Positions 19,560-32,963 of a stretch of 64,000 bases of DNA are shown here, piece after piece. This DNA is from Chrysomallon squamiferum. Taxonomy: Eukaryota; Mollusca; Gastropoda; Neomphalida; Peltospiridae. The stretch covers positions 45,965,095 through 46,029,094 of the forward strand of contig CM022665.1 of the NCBI GenBank assembly GCA_012295275.1, given 5' to 3'. The stretch's first letter is position 1, and each line of letters opens with the position of its first letter. The position numbers and the translations under genes were made by a program. Below the pieces are notes generated by a model. It saw nothing but the letters and a program-made list of their open reading frames with translations, searched no databases and was not told where the DNA came from.

Positions 19560-21458
19560 TGTAAAGACAAGTAGTAAAATAGAGAAGAAAAATTAAAAAC
19601 AGGAATAGTTCGTGTTATATGTCTTGCAGGCCAGTTATTTCGTTTCTCATCAACACACCCATACGCACACATTCACACACACACAGAACGATAATAAATC
19701 CACGAAAAAAAAAAAATAAAAATAAAATAAAATAAAAAAAATACATAAATAAATAATGTTTTGACTAATAATAACAATTTTTTGAAACTTTAAAAACTAA
19801 ACTAAACTTTAAAAAATAAATTTATTAATTAATTAAAAATAAATAATACATAAATTGTTTACTGGATAAAGATGTCGTCTGCTCCCGAAAAAGGAAGTAA
19901 ATTAATATTTCCGTTTCCGAATTAATCAAACTACGTCATCATATAAACATCTATTGGACTATTTCCAACCAAAATTAATTTTAACCCAAATAAATAAATA
20001 AATAAAAATATAAATAAATAAATAAATAAATAAATAAGTAAATAAATAAATAAATAATGTTCGAAAAAAAAAAAAAAATGATTAATCACATAATGATGAC
20101 TCTCAGGTCAGTGTAATAATAATCAAATGTGTGGCATCTCGTTTTCTAAATTAATCTACTTATGTTATATATCATGAGAAATAATATGAATTTTCAGTAA
20201 CAAGGCTGAGAGCAGGTGTGTTTCTCTTCCTGTTATTGTTGTTTTTATATTTTAAATTTGATGTTTTTTTTTTTTTTTATCAAAGGAGTGCAGGAAAACA
20301 TTTATAAAATCGTAGATGTAAGTTAAATAACGAAGAAAGAGGTTATCATTGTTTATTATTATTATTTTTTTATTATTATTTTTATTTATTTATTTATTTA
20401 TTTTTTTATTATTATTTTTTTATTTTTTTTTTTTTTTATTATTATTTTTTGGTTAGGTTTGGTTTGGTCTCCTCTAGTTTGGTTTGGTTTTGGTTTTGAT
20501 TTGTTTTATTTTATTTAAAAATAATAATTAAAATGAAAATAACGGAATTCCACAATTTACAAGTTTAACTGAACGTAAAAAGCTATATAACGGTTGTTCA
20601 TTCAGTGACGTAAAGACCATTGATTCAAACAATCGGCTATTAGTGACTACAGTTTAAGTTTTTTCATAAGCGTTTTCAGTGAATTTCGACAAACCACTTT
20701 ACGTTCACGCATTACGTCATCGACGTAGTTAAATCGTAAATCTCTGAACACAGGTTACAGCTAAAATAAGCGGATTAGGAAAATAAAATGTATATTATGT
20801 TTTAACCAAAGAGATCTGTAGAGAAACAAGCTGGTGGCTTTTTGTTTCTGGTAAAAAAAAAAAAAATTAAACAATTTTAAATAATTAAATGATAGGATAG
20901 AAAAGCTGTAGGAACTTAAATGTTGACACCTTTCGCAGATTCTACCTAGATTTTTTTTTTTTTTTTTATAATTCTCTCTATAAAGATTATTATACAGCTC
21001 GATTTAAATATGAAAAAAATAATAATAAAAGCTGGTTAGTGTTTGTCGTTATAAAAAAAATTCCCGTTTCGGCAGACGTAAATTATACGAACTAAGATTA
21101 AATTTAATAAGTGATTCGTCTTAAACTAAGACAGATATTACTGATATCTCACCAGTATAACATTTAGCTATATATATATATATATATATATATTAAACTA
21201 GTAGTAACGGTAATAAGTGTATTATATTACCACAAAATGCCTGAACAGCTTATATATATATATATCTGATTCAGCAATATCATTAACATCGACCAAAGAA
21301 GGAAGTAATATTGAGGTGTATTAACCACTTTGTGGTTTTCTACTATATTATTTAACAACTGAATTTCTGGAAGATGCTACAAATATCAAGCCAAAACAAA
21401 ATCACGACAGTTAACTGCTAACTTATTTCAAACAGTCGATTAAAAACATCAAAACTTA
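19560..21458. other. Probable 5' UTR intron of CARD gene
   Basis: AT-rich sequence without recognisable exons, holding TAAA arrays (about 19985-20058), poly(T)/TTA stretches (about 20350-20450), poly(A)/poly(T) runs and TA runs (about 21171-21194). It contains frequent CpG, unlike the region beyond 25 kb. Confidence 0.45.
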
Positions 21459-21720
21459 CCTAAGACACAAGTTTCAAAACATAGTAGTCCACGCTATTTC
21501 CATGCTCTAGTTGCTCAAATGACAAAATATGACTTGTCTTTGTTTGGACGTTAACAAAAATAATGACTCGACAGTAACGTTGCTGGTAATCCAAGCCTGG
21601 CTTAGTAATTTGCTATTCGAGGTTACAACTGACTGTTCATGCTGATCTAAAGTTGATAAATTTGTTACGAGAGCTCCGCTTAAGACCATTTCACAAAGAA
21701 GTGTATAGCACGTGATTCAG
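21459..21720 (-). promoter_or_regulatory. Probable 5' UTR exon and promoter of CARD gene
   Basis: On the minus strand a strong donor (TTAG|GTAAGT-like, GT at 21459-21458) could pair with the acceptor 25 bp upstream of the CARD start codon, removing a 1.9-kb intron. Upstream of it lie a CACGTG E-box (about 21709-21715) and a TATATA stretch (about 21726-21735). No coding sequence is needed in this exon. It is inferred from splice and promoter signals only. Confidence 0.35.
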
Positions 21721-21739
21721 ATAAGGTATATAACAGATT

Positions 21740-21896
21740 GATACTCTTCAGTAGTTATTCAGTCTTATTTTAAATCTGAGGCCATTAATTTGCTAACCGA
21801 CCACCAGTGTTAATTGTAATGTAACACCTATGTGATTTGGTGGTTTAATCCATAGTATAATAGATATATGTGTGTGTGCGTATGTTTCCGTGTGAA

Positions 21897-21928
<32 letters not shown>

Positions 21929-22516
21929 ACTTTTGACAAGTATTTGAATAAGAGCACCCCATATATTATAAATAATTATTATTATTACTATTTTATTTTT
22001 ATTTACTTATTTATTTTATTTTATTTTATTTTTTTAAATTTTTAAAAGATATTTTAGCCAGTGATTATGATTAATTCATCTCAATTTGTTCTACGTCACA
22101 TATTTTTAAAATTTACTGTCATTTAGGTCGGATTTGTGTGTGTGTATTTGTGTGCGTTATGAAATAACTGCCTATAATACGTGTTAATCCTTTTATATAG
22201 TTAATTTAAAGCCATGAATTAAAAACAAGTGAAATATCAGTAAGTGAGGTCTCCTGGAAGCAATTTTGCAATGGCTCAGCTTAACGGTTTTCTTCTCATG
22301 TTATATTTGAAGAAATCGCATCACAGGTGTGTCGACCAAAACTGCACCAAGATCCATGTTTTATAACCATAACTTGCCCTGTGTGTTTCTCTGTACGTTT
22401 TTTTGTTTATTTATTTATTTATTTATTATTATTATTATTATATTTTATTCTATGTTATTATTTTTTTATATTTTTTTTATTTATTTTTTTATTTTATTTT
22501 TATTTTTATTTTTTTA

Positions 22517-22547
<31 letters not shown>

Positions 22548-23555
22548 TATTTTTTTTATGCAAGTAACTGAATCTGTACGATTTTTTCATTTGTTCTATC
22601 CGTTAAGCAATGATATTTTTTTATTATTATTATTATTATTTTTTTTTTTTGAATAGTTTATTACTCAGTATTCATCTTCTTGGTCATATATTGTCAATGG
22701 TCTAACAATAAGGTGAAAATGGTTCAAAACGCCAGTTTCAGTTTCTGAAGATAGGCTTGTTTACACCTTTGTATTTGGAAGTCAAATGGTAGATGTGCCT
22801 GTTGTCAAAGTTACTTAATCCAACAAATGACGTCACACAAACGTCAGTTTTCGTATCCTTTTTCTAATAAGCAATGACTCATTTATATTTTTGATTATAG
22901 TCATCTTGTTTTAATGTGAGAAATAATAAACTATCCATAACGTAATTTAAAACTGCACGTAATTAGCAAAGCTAACGTATTTTTGTAACTGTCAAATGAA
23001 GATGTATTCTGTACCAATTAAAAGAAAACGTATCCTAAATGTAGAAATAATATTTTTATTTATTTATTTATTATTATTATTATTTTTTTATTTATTTATT
23101 TATTTTTTTATTTTTATTTTTTGATGATATTATAATAGTGTAAAAGATATCTCGCATCAAAAGTTTTTAAAAAACCATTTTCCATGTATATCAAATTTTG
23201 ACGCTTATTTTTGTTTTAAAAATCAACCTTAAGTCACCAACAACTTATTTCAAAAGTTATCTTTATCAAATTAACATTATTTACGAAGACCTTAATATAG
23301 ATAGCCTTACTGAGTTGAAAATTATTTTTTTAAGCCTGTTTCAATTGATAGATCAAAAATGAGATCATTCCTGAGTAAGAGTTGTCGTTTGTGAACAGGT
23401 AATTTTTCTATCATTTTGATGTTTGCTACTGCAGAGATGTTATTTTTCACTAAATCGGGCTAGTATCTCTTCACTTCAAATGGCTATTAAACAATGGCAA
23501 ATTAGGGTAACTATTTTCAGGTTTGGAATTGGCCATTGCAAAAAAAGAATAATAA

Positions 23556-23601
<46 letters not shown>

Positions 23602-23720
23602 AAAAAAAATAATAAATAAATAAATAAATAAATAAATAGCGAGTCTCTATTGACCGTTAGCACTGTTAAAGTAATATTACGTTCACGTTAAATTTGAAAA
23701 TAGTGCTAAATTTCAGGAAT
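21740..23720. other. Intergenic, no gene seen
   Basis: Simple-repeat-rich sequence: TA run (about 21907-21929), long T/TTTA-rich block (about 22400-22560), TTTA/TTA (about 23055-23122) and TAA/TAAA (about 23556-23638). The ORFs here encode Phe/Ile/Leu/Tyr runs from the repeats and are not genes. Confidence 0.6.
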
Positions 23721-23723
23721 TTG

Positions 23724-24549
23724 CAGTACATTCCTTGCTCACGATATCGCGGCATTTACACGTTTGCGGTTTCGCACGCCATAGTGTCTCCCTGGTGACA
23801 CGTTTATTAATAGAAATCTGATGACAGACACTTACAATACACGCATACACTTCTGCCCTGACAGCTCTCCGACTGTCGTCTGGTTGTTGACCAGTTTCAT
23901 TAAAACGCGCGACTTCTACAAAAGTATGGAAACTTTTAAGGGCCATGCCCACATTTATCGACAATTGAAACAACACGCATAACTTTTAATGTGTTATATT
24001 TAGAATTATTGAAAAAAAGGTTTAATCTAAGGGGCTGCTGTAGCATTGTGAAATGGGCTAAATGCTACTTCTGTCCTCACTGGACACACTTAATATATTG
24101 CTCTAAAGTCAGAGAGTTGAGGCTTGGTGGTAATTTTAAATGTCCACACTGTCTTGCAGAAGAAGAATAATTAGTATTATCGTCTTTTCCATTGGAAAAC
24201 GAAACATTTTAAGCTGACTTTTCTTCGTTCTTGTGTTGAATGTGTGTACAAAAACAAACAAACCCCCCCCCCCACAAACAATTTTGACCCGTACGGTCCA
24301 CCGTATTGTAACGATTTGCGATTTACCGCCATATTGTTGTAACCTCCTTTGAAAGGATGCCATGTGCTATGGTATACTTTCATAAACTGTTTTTATGTTT
24401 TAACTGCATTTATTTGTTAACACAATGTCATGGACATGATGCAGATATAGCAAACATTGCAACCCAAGTATATTTACCATCATGTACGTAAGTATGTTTT
24501 TACTTCTTCCAAATAGTTTAAGTACCGCGATATCGTGGTTCCCCTGTAT
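23724..24549. mobile_element. Possible decayed pogo/Tigger-like DNA transposon
   Basis: Inverted copies of cacgatatcgcgg (23740-23752, with its reverse complement at 24526-24538) lie 12-16 bp inside sequences that start with CAG on each end (CAGTACATTCC on the left, CAGGGGAACC read inward from the right, the right one preceded by TA). Ends of this style (CAG, then a GATA(T/A)-CG core) are known from pogo/Tigger-type elements. The interior is about 800 bp with a short minus-strand ORF (23976-23713) that was not recognised. No transposase motif is visible, so it would be non-autonomous or decayed. Confidence 0.35.
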
Positions 24550-24552
24550 GTG

Positions 24553-24590
<38 letters not shown>

Positions 24591-25850
24591 GTTTCTCTTG
24601 TTACCGGGTTCGTACAATTTATATGCATATATAAACCATTTTTATTAAATGAAACCGAAGTTTTTCAACTCTTTCTCTACAAATTATTTTCATACATCAT
24701 TTGTTAATATTATCACTATTTATGACATTAAGGCTGTGGAGCAGTGTTTTTGCTACAAACTAGTTTCAGTATTTAGACGTTACGCTATCAGTTCGAATCA
24801 GTTTGAATAACTGTATGAATATTAAAAAAAAATAAAATAAAACGTTTATGATTATTTAGGTACGCCCTTGAATATATTCCCATAGCAAACCTCCATAGCT
24901 TTTACATTAAATTTTTATTTAAAAATTAAAAAAAAAATATATATAAAAAAATCCACATAGAGTAAATAAATAAAAATGATAATTATATAAAAATTTCAGT
25001 GGATGATACAGAAGCAAGAATGCTTGCCTCAAATAGAGAAATAAATGATTAATTAGAAGTACAGTTTCTCTGTTACATGTAAAACAGGCAGTACCAATTT
25101 TAAAAAGAAAAGAACAAAATGCAGTTTTTAAACGTCAGTTTTATTTTTCACAGTGGAAATGTATGAAAATTATTTGATAACTTTTCCTTTTATATTATCT
25201 GTCAGGATTCCATTAAAAGTGTTTAAGTGAAAACCTTAACTGTGACATCCCTGTTTGTCATATATATGGGAATAATCCATTTGTCTTGAGATGCTTTTCC
25301 ATCTGAAAAAAACAACAATAAAACAATAAAAAAAATAAATAAAAAATAAAACAAGAAAATTAAATAATAGTAATAAGAAGAAGTAGTAGTTAATTATATT
25401 CATTATGTTCTTTAGGAAACTATAAGTTATCAATCATTGTAACAAAAAAAATGAAGAATTTATAAAAACAACACAAATTACTCTGATGTGATGGGAAAAT
25501 TTAATGAATCAATTCTTTACACAGACCATTCCATATCTGTTTCATCAAAGTTTACAATACAAGTCTTTCTGTCTTTTGGAAGATGTTTGAGAAATATTTA
25601 TTCTTGTAACAGAAAAGTCAATGGAGTGACTGCAATACATCTCCTCTCTATTATTAATCCTCAACTAGATAAAAGACTTCAGTTAGTCATTTTCATTTAC
25701 TTACTGTGGGGTTTTTTTCTTCCAAGATTTAAGTTTTCTACGGATAATCTGCCTCTGTGACATCTTCTGCTGGACATTTAGAACAATGCTGATGTTCCCA
25801 AACTGGAACTATTCATCCAGAATGATCTTTAAAACCATTCCTTCCTGTAT
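24550..25850. other. AT-rich sequence, CpG content falls here
   Basis: No exon was recognised. TA/CA runs at about 24556-24590. CpG dinucleotides are frequent up to about 24.9 kb and become rare after about 25.15 kb. Confidence 0.5.
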
Positions 25851-25864
25851 GCTGTCTGTCCTTC

Positions 25865-26350
25865 CTGTAATTAAAATATGGAACACACCATTACAACTCT
25901 CCTCCCTGTATCAAAATGTGAAATAAACTATTACAACTCTCTTCCCGGTATTAAAATGTGAAATAAACTACTACAATATGTTTCCCTGTATCAGAAAGTG
26001 AAATAAATTGTTATGAGGTCTCATTCTTTATCAAAATGTGAAATAAACTATTACAATACTTCTCCCTGTATCATAATGTGAAATATACTATTAGAACACT
26101 TCTCCCTGTATCAGAATGTGAAATATACTATTACAACACTTCTCCCTGTATCAGAATGTGAAATATACTATTATAAGGCCCTCTCTGCATCAGAATGTGA
26201 AATAAACTATTACAACACTTCTCCCTGTATCAGAATGTGAAATATACTATTATAAGGCCTCTCTGTATCAGAATGTGAAATAAACTATTACAATACTTCT
26301 CCCTGTATCAGAATGTGAAATAAACTATTATAAGGCTTCTCTCTGTATCA
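25865..26350. repeat. ~40-bp minisatellite, about 12 copies
   Basis: Tandem units of 38-40 bp built on tcagaatgtgaaataaacta followed by ttacaacacttctccctgta-like sequence. The left copies are the most diverged; the central and right copies alternate between two end variants (acaacacttctccctgta and ataaggc-ctctctgta). Confidence 0.9.
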
Positions 26351-28140
26351 AAATATACACAGTATCAAGTAACTTGATTATTTTCAACATTTACTATAAA
26401 TTCAGTTTGATTATGTAAACTTTTTATAAAACATTGACAATTAAAAGAGAACCAATTAACTAGCTAGATGAATTAAACATACATTACCATATTCGTTTCA
26501 ATGTAATCATTTCTGCTCAATTTCCATATTTGGTTTTGTCTTCTTTGTGACACCATTTTATTCTTCACTGTTTTAAGCACCACATGAAATCTATAAATAT
26601 AAAAACTATTTCTATTAACACTTTAATCCCATGTCCATTTTTTTGTTTTGTTATTGTTTTTTTTTTTAAAGTATTCTTTTTTCATTTACTTAATTATTTT
26701 TCTTTAAATCACAAAAAAAAAGAAGAAAAATATATACCCCATCTGAAAGATGTATATATATATAGTTTTCAATTTGAGTTTGAAATCAGCTATATACAGC
26801 AGTTTCAGATATTTAAAGAGCTGAATGAATGTTGTTTAAAATCAAAATCTGCATTAATGTATATTAGGTAGAAATTTATTAACATAATAAATGAACTTTA
26901 CCTAATATTAGTTACAGTAAGTTTAAAAATAATTGTAAAATAAAAAAAAACATGTATATAAATAATAGTAAAAATAATAATAAAAATAATAATAAATAAA
27001 TAATAAATTAAAAATAATTAGTTGTTTTTAAAATATATTATATTTAGTCTTGTACATATATTTAACCATTTTATTTGAGGGAAAGTTTTAAAAATTACTC
27101 ATATGTTATGTTAATACTTACCTAATTTCTTGATATATATACACATACAACATGAAATTCTTGTGTTCAAATTTGAATATGAGAATAAATTAATACCAAT
27201 AAATAACCTCAGCTAACTGAATGAACAAAACACTCACTAACCTACATGGTAAATGGTGTTTTTTCTTTCTCTTATTGTATCATTAAGACTTATCTCATAC
27301 AAGAGTCTGGCAAACAGTCATTTTCACTTCATCAACTGTCATTCATTCACTGACTGACGACAAAGGCTTTATTTTTCACCCAATGATCTACAAACAGTCA
27401 TTACCGTTTCATCCAAATGTGCATATATACACACACACACACACACACTACCTACCTTTGTTAAACAAAATGCTGCCTTTTTTTATTTCTAGATGAAGTT
27501 TCTTTAAAAATATATGCACACACAACTCAAACACGCACACAAATGAAAAAGAAAAATGTATTTAAGTCAAGATTATTTATTTTAAAATGAGATAATGAAG
27601 AGAAGGAAATTATAGTTAAAATAAAAAATATAGATATTACAAAGTGTGAAAAATGTGTAGTATTAAGAGAGATTTAGTATTAGTTTGAACATGGTAAATA
27701 AAACTAAATATAAAAATGTATCTGGGTTATAAATAAGATAAATACAACATTTTGAACACTTTATTTGCAGATAATAAAATTTAAAGTGGATTTCTATAAA
27801 ACATTCCTGAAGCTTTTCATTTTCTCTGAAGGGAGAAATACCTTGATGACAAAGTGACATCTAGCCTGATGGCTTCTAAGATCAAAGCCCAGTTCTGACA
27901 ATGTGCTATATGACAGACATAACTGAAACAAGAATACACTTGGTTTTGAGAGAGAGAATAAATTCTGATGACACCTGCCCCAAAAAGCTGATTGCATCTT
28001 TGACAGTGCATGTTTATTACATACAATATCTTTATAAACTAGAAAAAGAAAATAACCAATATGACCAGTAATAAACCACTTTTGGGGTTGGGGGGTTGTT
28101 TTGTTTTTAACCTTATTTTTATTTTTAATTAATTATTATT
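26351..28140. other. No gene recognised
   Basis: CpG-poor AT-rich sequence. Around 27790-28030 there is a patch of complex sequence with ORFs of about 65-70 codons on the minus strand, but nothing in them resembles a known domain and no splice pairing was evident. Confidence 0.45.
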
Positions 28141-28141
28141 A

Positions 28142-28145
<4 letters not shown>

Positions 28146-28207
<62 letters not shown>
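28146..28207. repeat. 62-bp poly(T) tract
   Basis: Uninterrupted T run, the longest homopolymer in the window. On the DBHS sense (minus) strand it is poly(A) and may be the tail of a retroposed sequence, though no body was identified. Confidence 0.95.
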
Positions 28208-28210
<3 letters not shown>

Positions 28211-29767
28211 CACGGTAATTAGTATTGAATTAATAAATTCTAGAAATTAAAAAAATAAAAAAAAAATGAAATCATTCTTCTGAAATGATTTTAAAAAACC
28301 TTCTCTAAAGTGTCAAATACACTTTTAACTTTTCTCCTGAAAGAAAATATACCAAGTGTTAAGTAGTGGGGGTTCTTGTCTCTGTTAATAACATCAAAGA
28401 TTTTTATAGATGTACCTCAGTTTACAAAATATACAGACTTAGCCCACTTTCAACCAATTGGACAAACTGAAAATGGCTTCAGCATTAGATTGTTATATAC
28501 TCAGGCATTCCGTATTGCAAAAATGAAAGATAGGAAGATACTTGCAGCAATACCCTTCTGAAAAATATGTGTAATATTTAAGTAGGGCAAACATTCAGAT
28601 AACTGTTGTAATAACACAATGCTTCTCGATCTGTCACAAACATGTGTAACCATTTTCATTTAATAAAACTCAGCTTTAAAAACAATACAGATAAAACAAA
28701 AAAAAAAATTAAAATTATAAACAAATAAATAATAAAAAATATAGTTCAGAGTAAAATTTGAAAAAGAAATAACAGAAAACATTAGGAAGAAAAATAAAAT
28801 TTAAATGTACAAATAAATAAATAAAAAATTCCAACCACTGTAATAATAATAATAATAATAAATAATAATAATGACAGTAAATTTATAAGTAACTGAAATA
28901 ATACACTGAAGATTCAGAAATGTTGTATGGTAGTAAATATGTATTGCCCTACCCAAATGTTTTCAATTTTAATTTAAATTGAATTAGTTTGAACATTAGT
29001 CATTGGTAACACAAATTATTCCAGAATGGTGTGTGAAGTGTAAGACAGATGTTTTAACAAAACTGATTAATTAAAAAATTTTTAAATTCTCAGAACAGTG
29101 AATGGAAGAGTAACAGAGAATAAATAATGTTACCTTCATTTAACATGCAATATAGATAGTAAACTGAACCATATTAAACACCTAACTTAACCTAGCTCCA
29201 CAAAAAAAGATTATCCTTCAGATATGTATAATAAGTTCAAAGTTCAGTGGAACTGTGATATTATAAATACAAAGGAAATTACATGTGTGACATAATTATC
29301 TTATTATGAAGTAATAATAATAATAATTAACAGTGAACAAGATTAGCAGAATATATCAATTTTTTTCTTGCTTACATTTCTTAAAATACCTTCCCATGCA
29401 GTTTCCAGGATGTTATGTGAACATACAGTCATGATGTGAGATATTTAAATACTTGCAGTTGTGCGGGGAAAATAACATAAGCAGAAAATGACAATGACAT
29501 GAAACTGGAAGACTCTTATGATTCATATGTCAGAGTTGTTATATTATGAATGATAGTAATAACTAAATGTTTAACATTCAAACTTATAAATATAATTTCT
29601 TGCCAGGTTAGAAACGAAACTATATCAGAAGGATATATACAAAATGCTATTTGATCGTAACATCAAAGTAACACTTTCAGAATAACGTTTTTTTTTTTTT
29701 TTTTTTAAATTATCTCATTTTCTCTCCTTGTTTCCCCTCCTCCACCCCCCCTCTCTCTCTCTCTGAT

Positions 29768-29800
<33 letters not shown>

Positions 29801-30142
29801 GTATCTGTACAGAGTGAACTTGTTGTAGTTCTCATCTTCTCAGATGATCTAAATGAAAAGAACACTTCACTTGTAGATTAGTGCACACCTATATATGAAA
29901 TAAATTAAACAGATACATATATATATATATATTAATACATATAACAAATGCTAAATAAATGGTATATTTTATGAAATGATGTAAAAATTAACCTTTTTCC
30001 CCATCACTTGTGTTTTTTGTTTGTTTCTGCTTTTTATGTGTACATGTTGATTTTAATTGCAAAATAATTTTTGTATTTTTTAATTCATGTCTTGTTTGCT
30101 TGAATGTTTCAGAAAGAGAATGGCAATAATAAATAAGTGTAA

Positions 30143-30199
<57 letters not shown>

Positions 30200-30400
30200 A
30201 ATGGTATACAAATAAACTTAGTTTACAAATAATCAATGGATATTTGTGGACAAAACAAAAAATACACAAAACAATACAAAGCCTAAACTGACACAAAATC
30301 TTTAAAACATTGGAAATAAAAACAGGAAAAAATTTACCAAATTATCTGTGTATGAAAAGCAAAATAGTTCATATATGTAATTTTTTAAATTTTGATTCAA
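28208..30400. other. No gene recognised
   Basis: CpG-poor AT-rich sequence with CT/CA (about 29750-29800) and GT/GA (about 30146-30196) compound microsatellites. Confidence 0.5.
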
Positions 30401-30404
30401 TAAA

Positions 30405-30925
30405 ACATTGCAGTCACACTGTATAACTAAGTTCTAAAATGTATTTTTACTTGCTAACGTTATTACATTAACATGTTACTCCACATTGTATCTCTAAGTT
30501 ATAAAATGTAATATTTTATATTTTACTTGCTAAGGTTTTACATTAAAATAAATATCTGTCACTCCATTGTTCTAGTATGTGATACATACATATATATAAT
30601 ATATATACACACACATATATATATATTGCCAAAGTTATTACATTAATATAAATTGTTGTCATTCCATTATTTGACTAAGTTATAAAATGTAATATATATA
30701 TATATTTTTTTACTTGCTAAAATTATTACATTAATATAAATTGTTAAAATGTAATATATATATATCATTCCACATTAAAATTAAATTATATAAATTGTTG
30801 TCATTCCACATTGACTAAATTACAAAATGTGTTTTTGAATTTTTTTTTTTTTAACTTTCTAAAGATATTACATTAATATAAATTGTTGAAACTACACTGT
30901 ACAACTAATTTACAAAATGTAAGAG
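30405..30925. repeat. Degenerate ~90-bp tandem repeat
   Basis: About five or six diverged units sharing ttattacattaatataaatt, then a gttgtcattccacattg-like block, then ctaagttataaaatgtaat. Internal TA runs have expanded in some units. Confidence 0.7.
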
Positions 30926-31965
30926 TTAATTTTCTTAGCTGCTACAGAATTATGCAAATAGTATTAAGTACAAAAAAATTATCTGTTTTCTTCTCATTGC
31001 AGGATGGGAGACAAAGAGATTTTAAGAAGAAAAACAAAATGGAAATAATTAAATCAGTAATCCTTTATATTTTGATGTCTTGAAACATCCTAAAGGAAAC
31101 AAAATTAATTAGGTAAACAACCATTATGAAGAATGTCACAGTAAGTTGGGGTAAGATGTTTTGTTTTTTACAAAATGACACTGATTCAAGCTCTGCTCTG
31201 AAGCAAAACACAGTGAACAAGGTAACAATTTAAGACAACAGGTAGCAGTAATTCACTTAAATATTTTACCATATTCATCATTATTTGATCACTTATATAC
31301 CAGTACCAGTTTCCACTTCAAATCACCATCTGTGTCTGGTGCTGTCAACTTCATCTTCTCCTTTGATCAAGATGATGTGTCTGACAGTTTCTTAAAAACT
31401 ACTAAAAAAAGAAGTCAGCACATAATTGTAAAATGAAATCAACTGAGAAAAGTCATGATGCTGAGAATGAAATAGTTACAAGAAGTTAGTTGTTATTCCT
31501 TTTATTATTATCAACATTAAGGGGGGGGGGGTGTTTTTTTTTTATGGGAGAGTTTTTAAATATTTTATCTTCACACAAACACACACAGCACACAGAGAGA
31601 CAAATCAAACACACCCAGCCTGATTTAATAACAACACAATAAAATTATCCATGATACAAGGTAAATAGATTTATTGATTGCTAGTTTTTGGTTCTTTATT
31701 GTTTTCTCTTCTAAAAAAAAAAAAAAAAAAAGCATTGTTGTACATCTTACAGGCTGTTTTCATTCCATTTCCACAGCTGTTAATGACAGCAATAGGTGAT
31801 GAAGTACAAGCCTGTTTTCTCAAACAAAATAAAATAAAATAAAATAAAATAAAATAAATAAATACTAATAAAAATGTTATAAAATTTAGAATAATGAAAA
31901 TAACCTACAGTATCTCATTAAAGAAAAGATTATCAACTATCCCAAATCATAGCAAATTTAGTACA

Positions 31966-32037
<72 letters not shown>

Positions 32038-32175
32038 GAGATTCCACCCACCCACCCCCTTCTGTATCAATAGAAACAAAAGTATTGATTAGAAATTCTT
32101 CTTTCAAAGGTTTCCAATTATTATAAAATTGCCCAACTATTTTTTTTCTGCAGAACACACACAAAAAACATAGTA

Positions 32176-32215
<40 letters not shown>

Positions 32216-32925
32216 AATTAACAAATATAAAAATGTATGAAATACTTTTACTCTGTTTGTTCATAAAACAATGACTGGGTGACTAGTACTAAGACATTCT
32301 TTGAACTAAGATGTGAAAATTACCTAAATTGAAACTAAAAATGTTGCTGTCCAGTTCACGTTTACCTTTTTCTGTTCTAACAGAAATCTTCAACTTGGTA
32401 TAATGAAGATGATCTAATCAAACCATAAGAACATAAGAAGAAATTATTATTATTATTATTACTATTAATTTTAAAGCGATATGAACAGCAAGTACAAATT
32501 AAACATTTGACCATAATATACTTCATACTGGTATTCAACTACCAATTTCCACAAAACAAGTAGATTAAAATGCAGACAGACAAATACAAACTGCTTTTAC
32601 ATTAGGTGTTCTGAAGGCCAAAGTATATACTTTTTATTAATATTCATATGATTAAAGAAACTGTTAAATTCACACACACACAGCTTGGAGAAACCAAGTT
32701 GTTTTTCAGTTGACAGAATTAGGTATTATATTCTGAAAACTGTCTCTCTTTGTAACACAAATTCAATTACACTTAATTTGAAGAAATTGTTGATAAATAT
32801 CTGTTATTTAAGAACAAATGATATGCAACATCATGAAATTTATTATGAAGCCTAACATTCATTGCTTTTGGGTACTGACACCCTAATAGAACAAAATGTT
32901 TTGAGACACAGACAGAGACAGAGAC

Positions 32926-32963
<38 letters not shown>

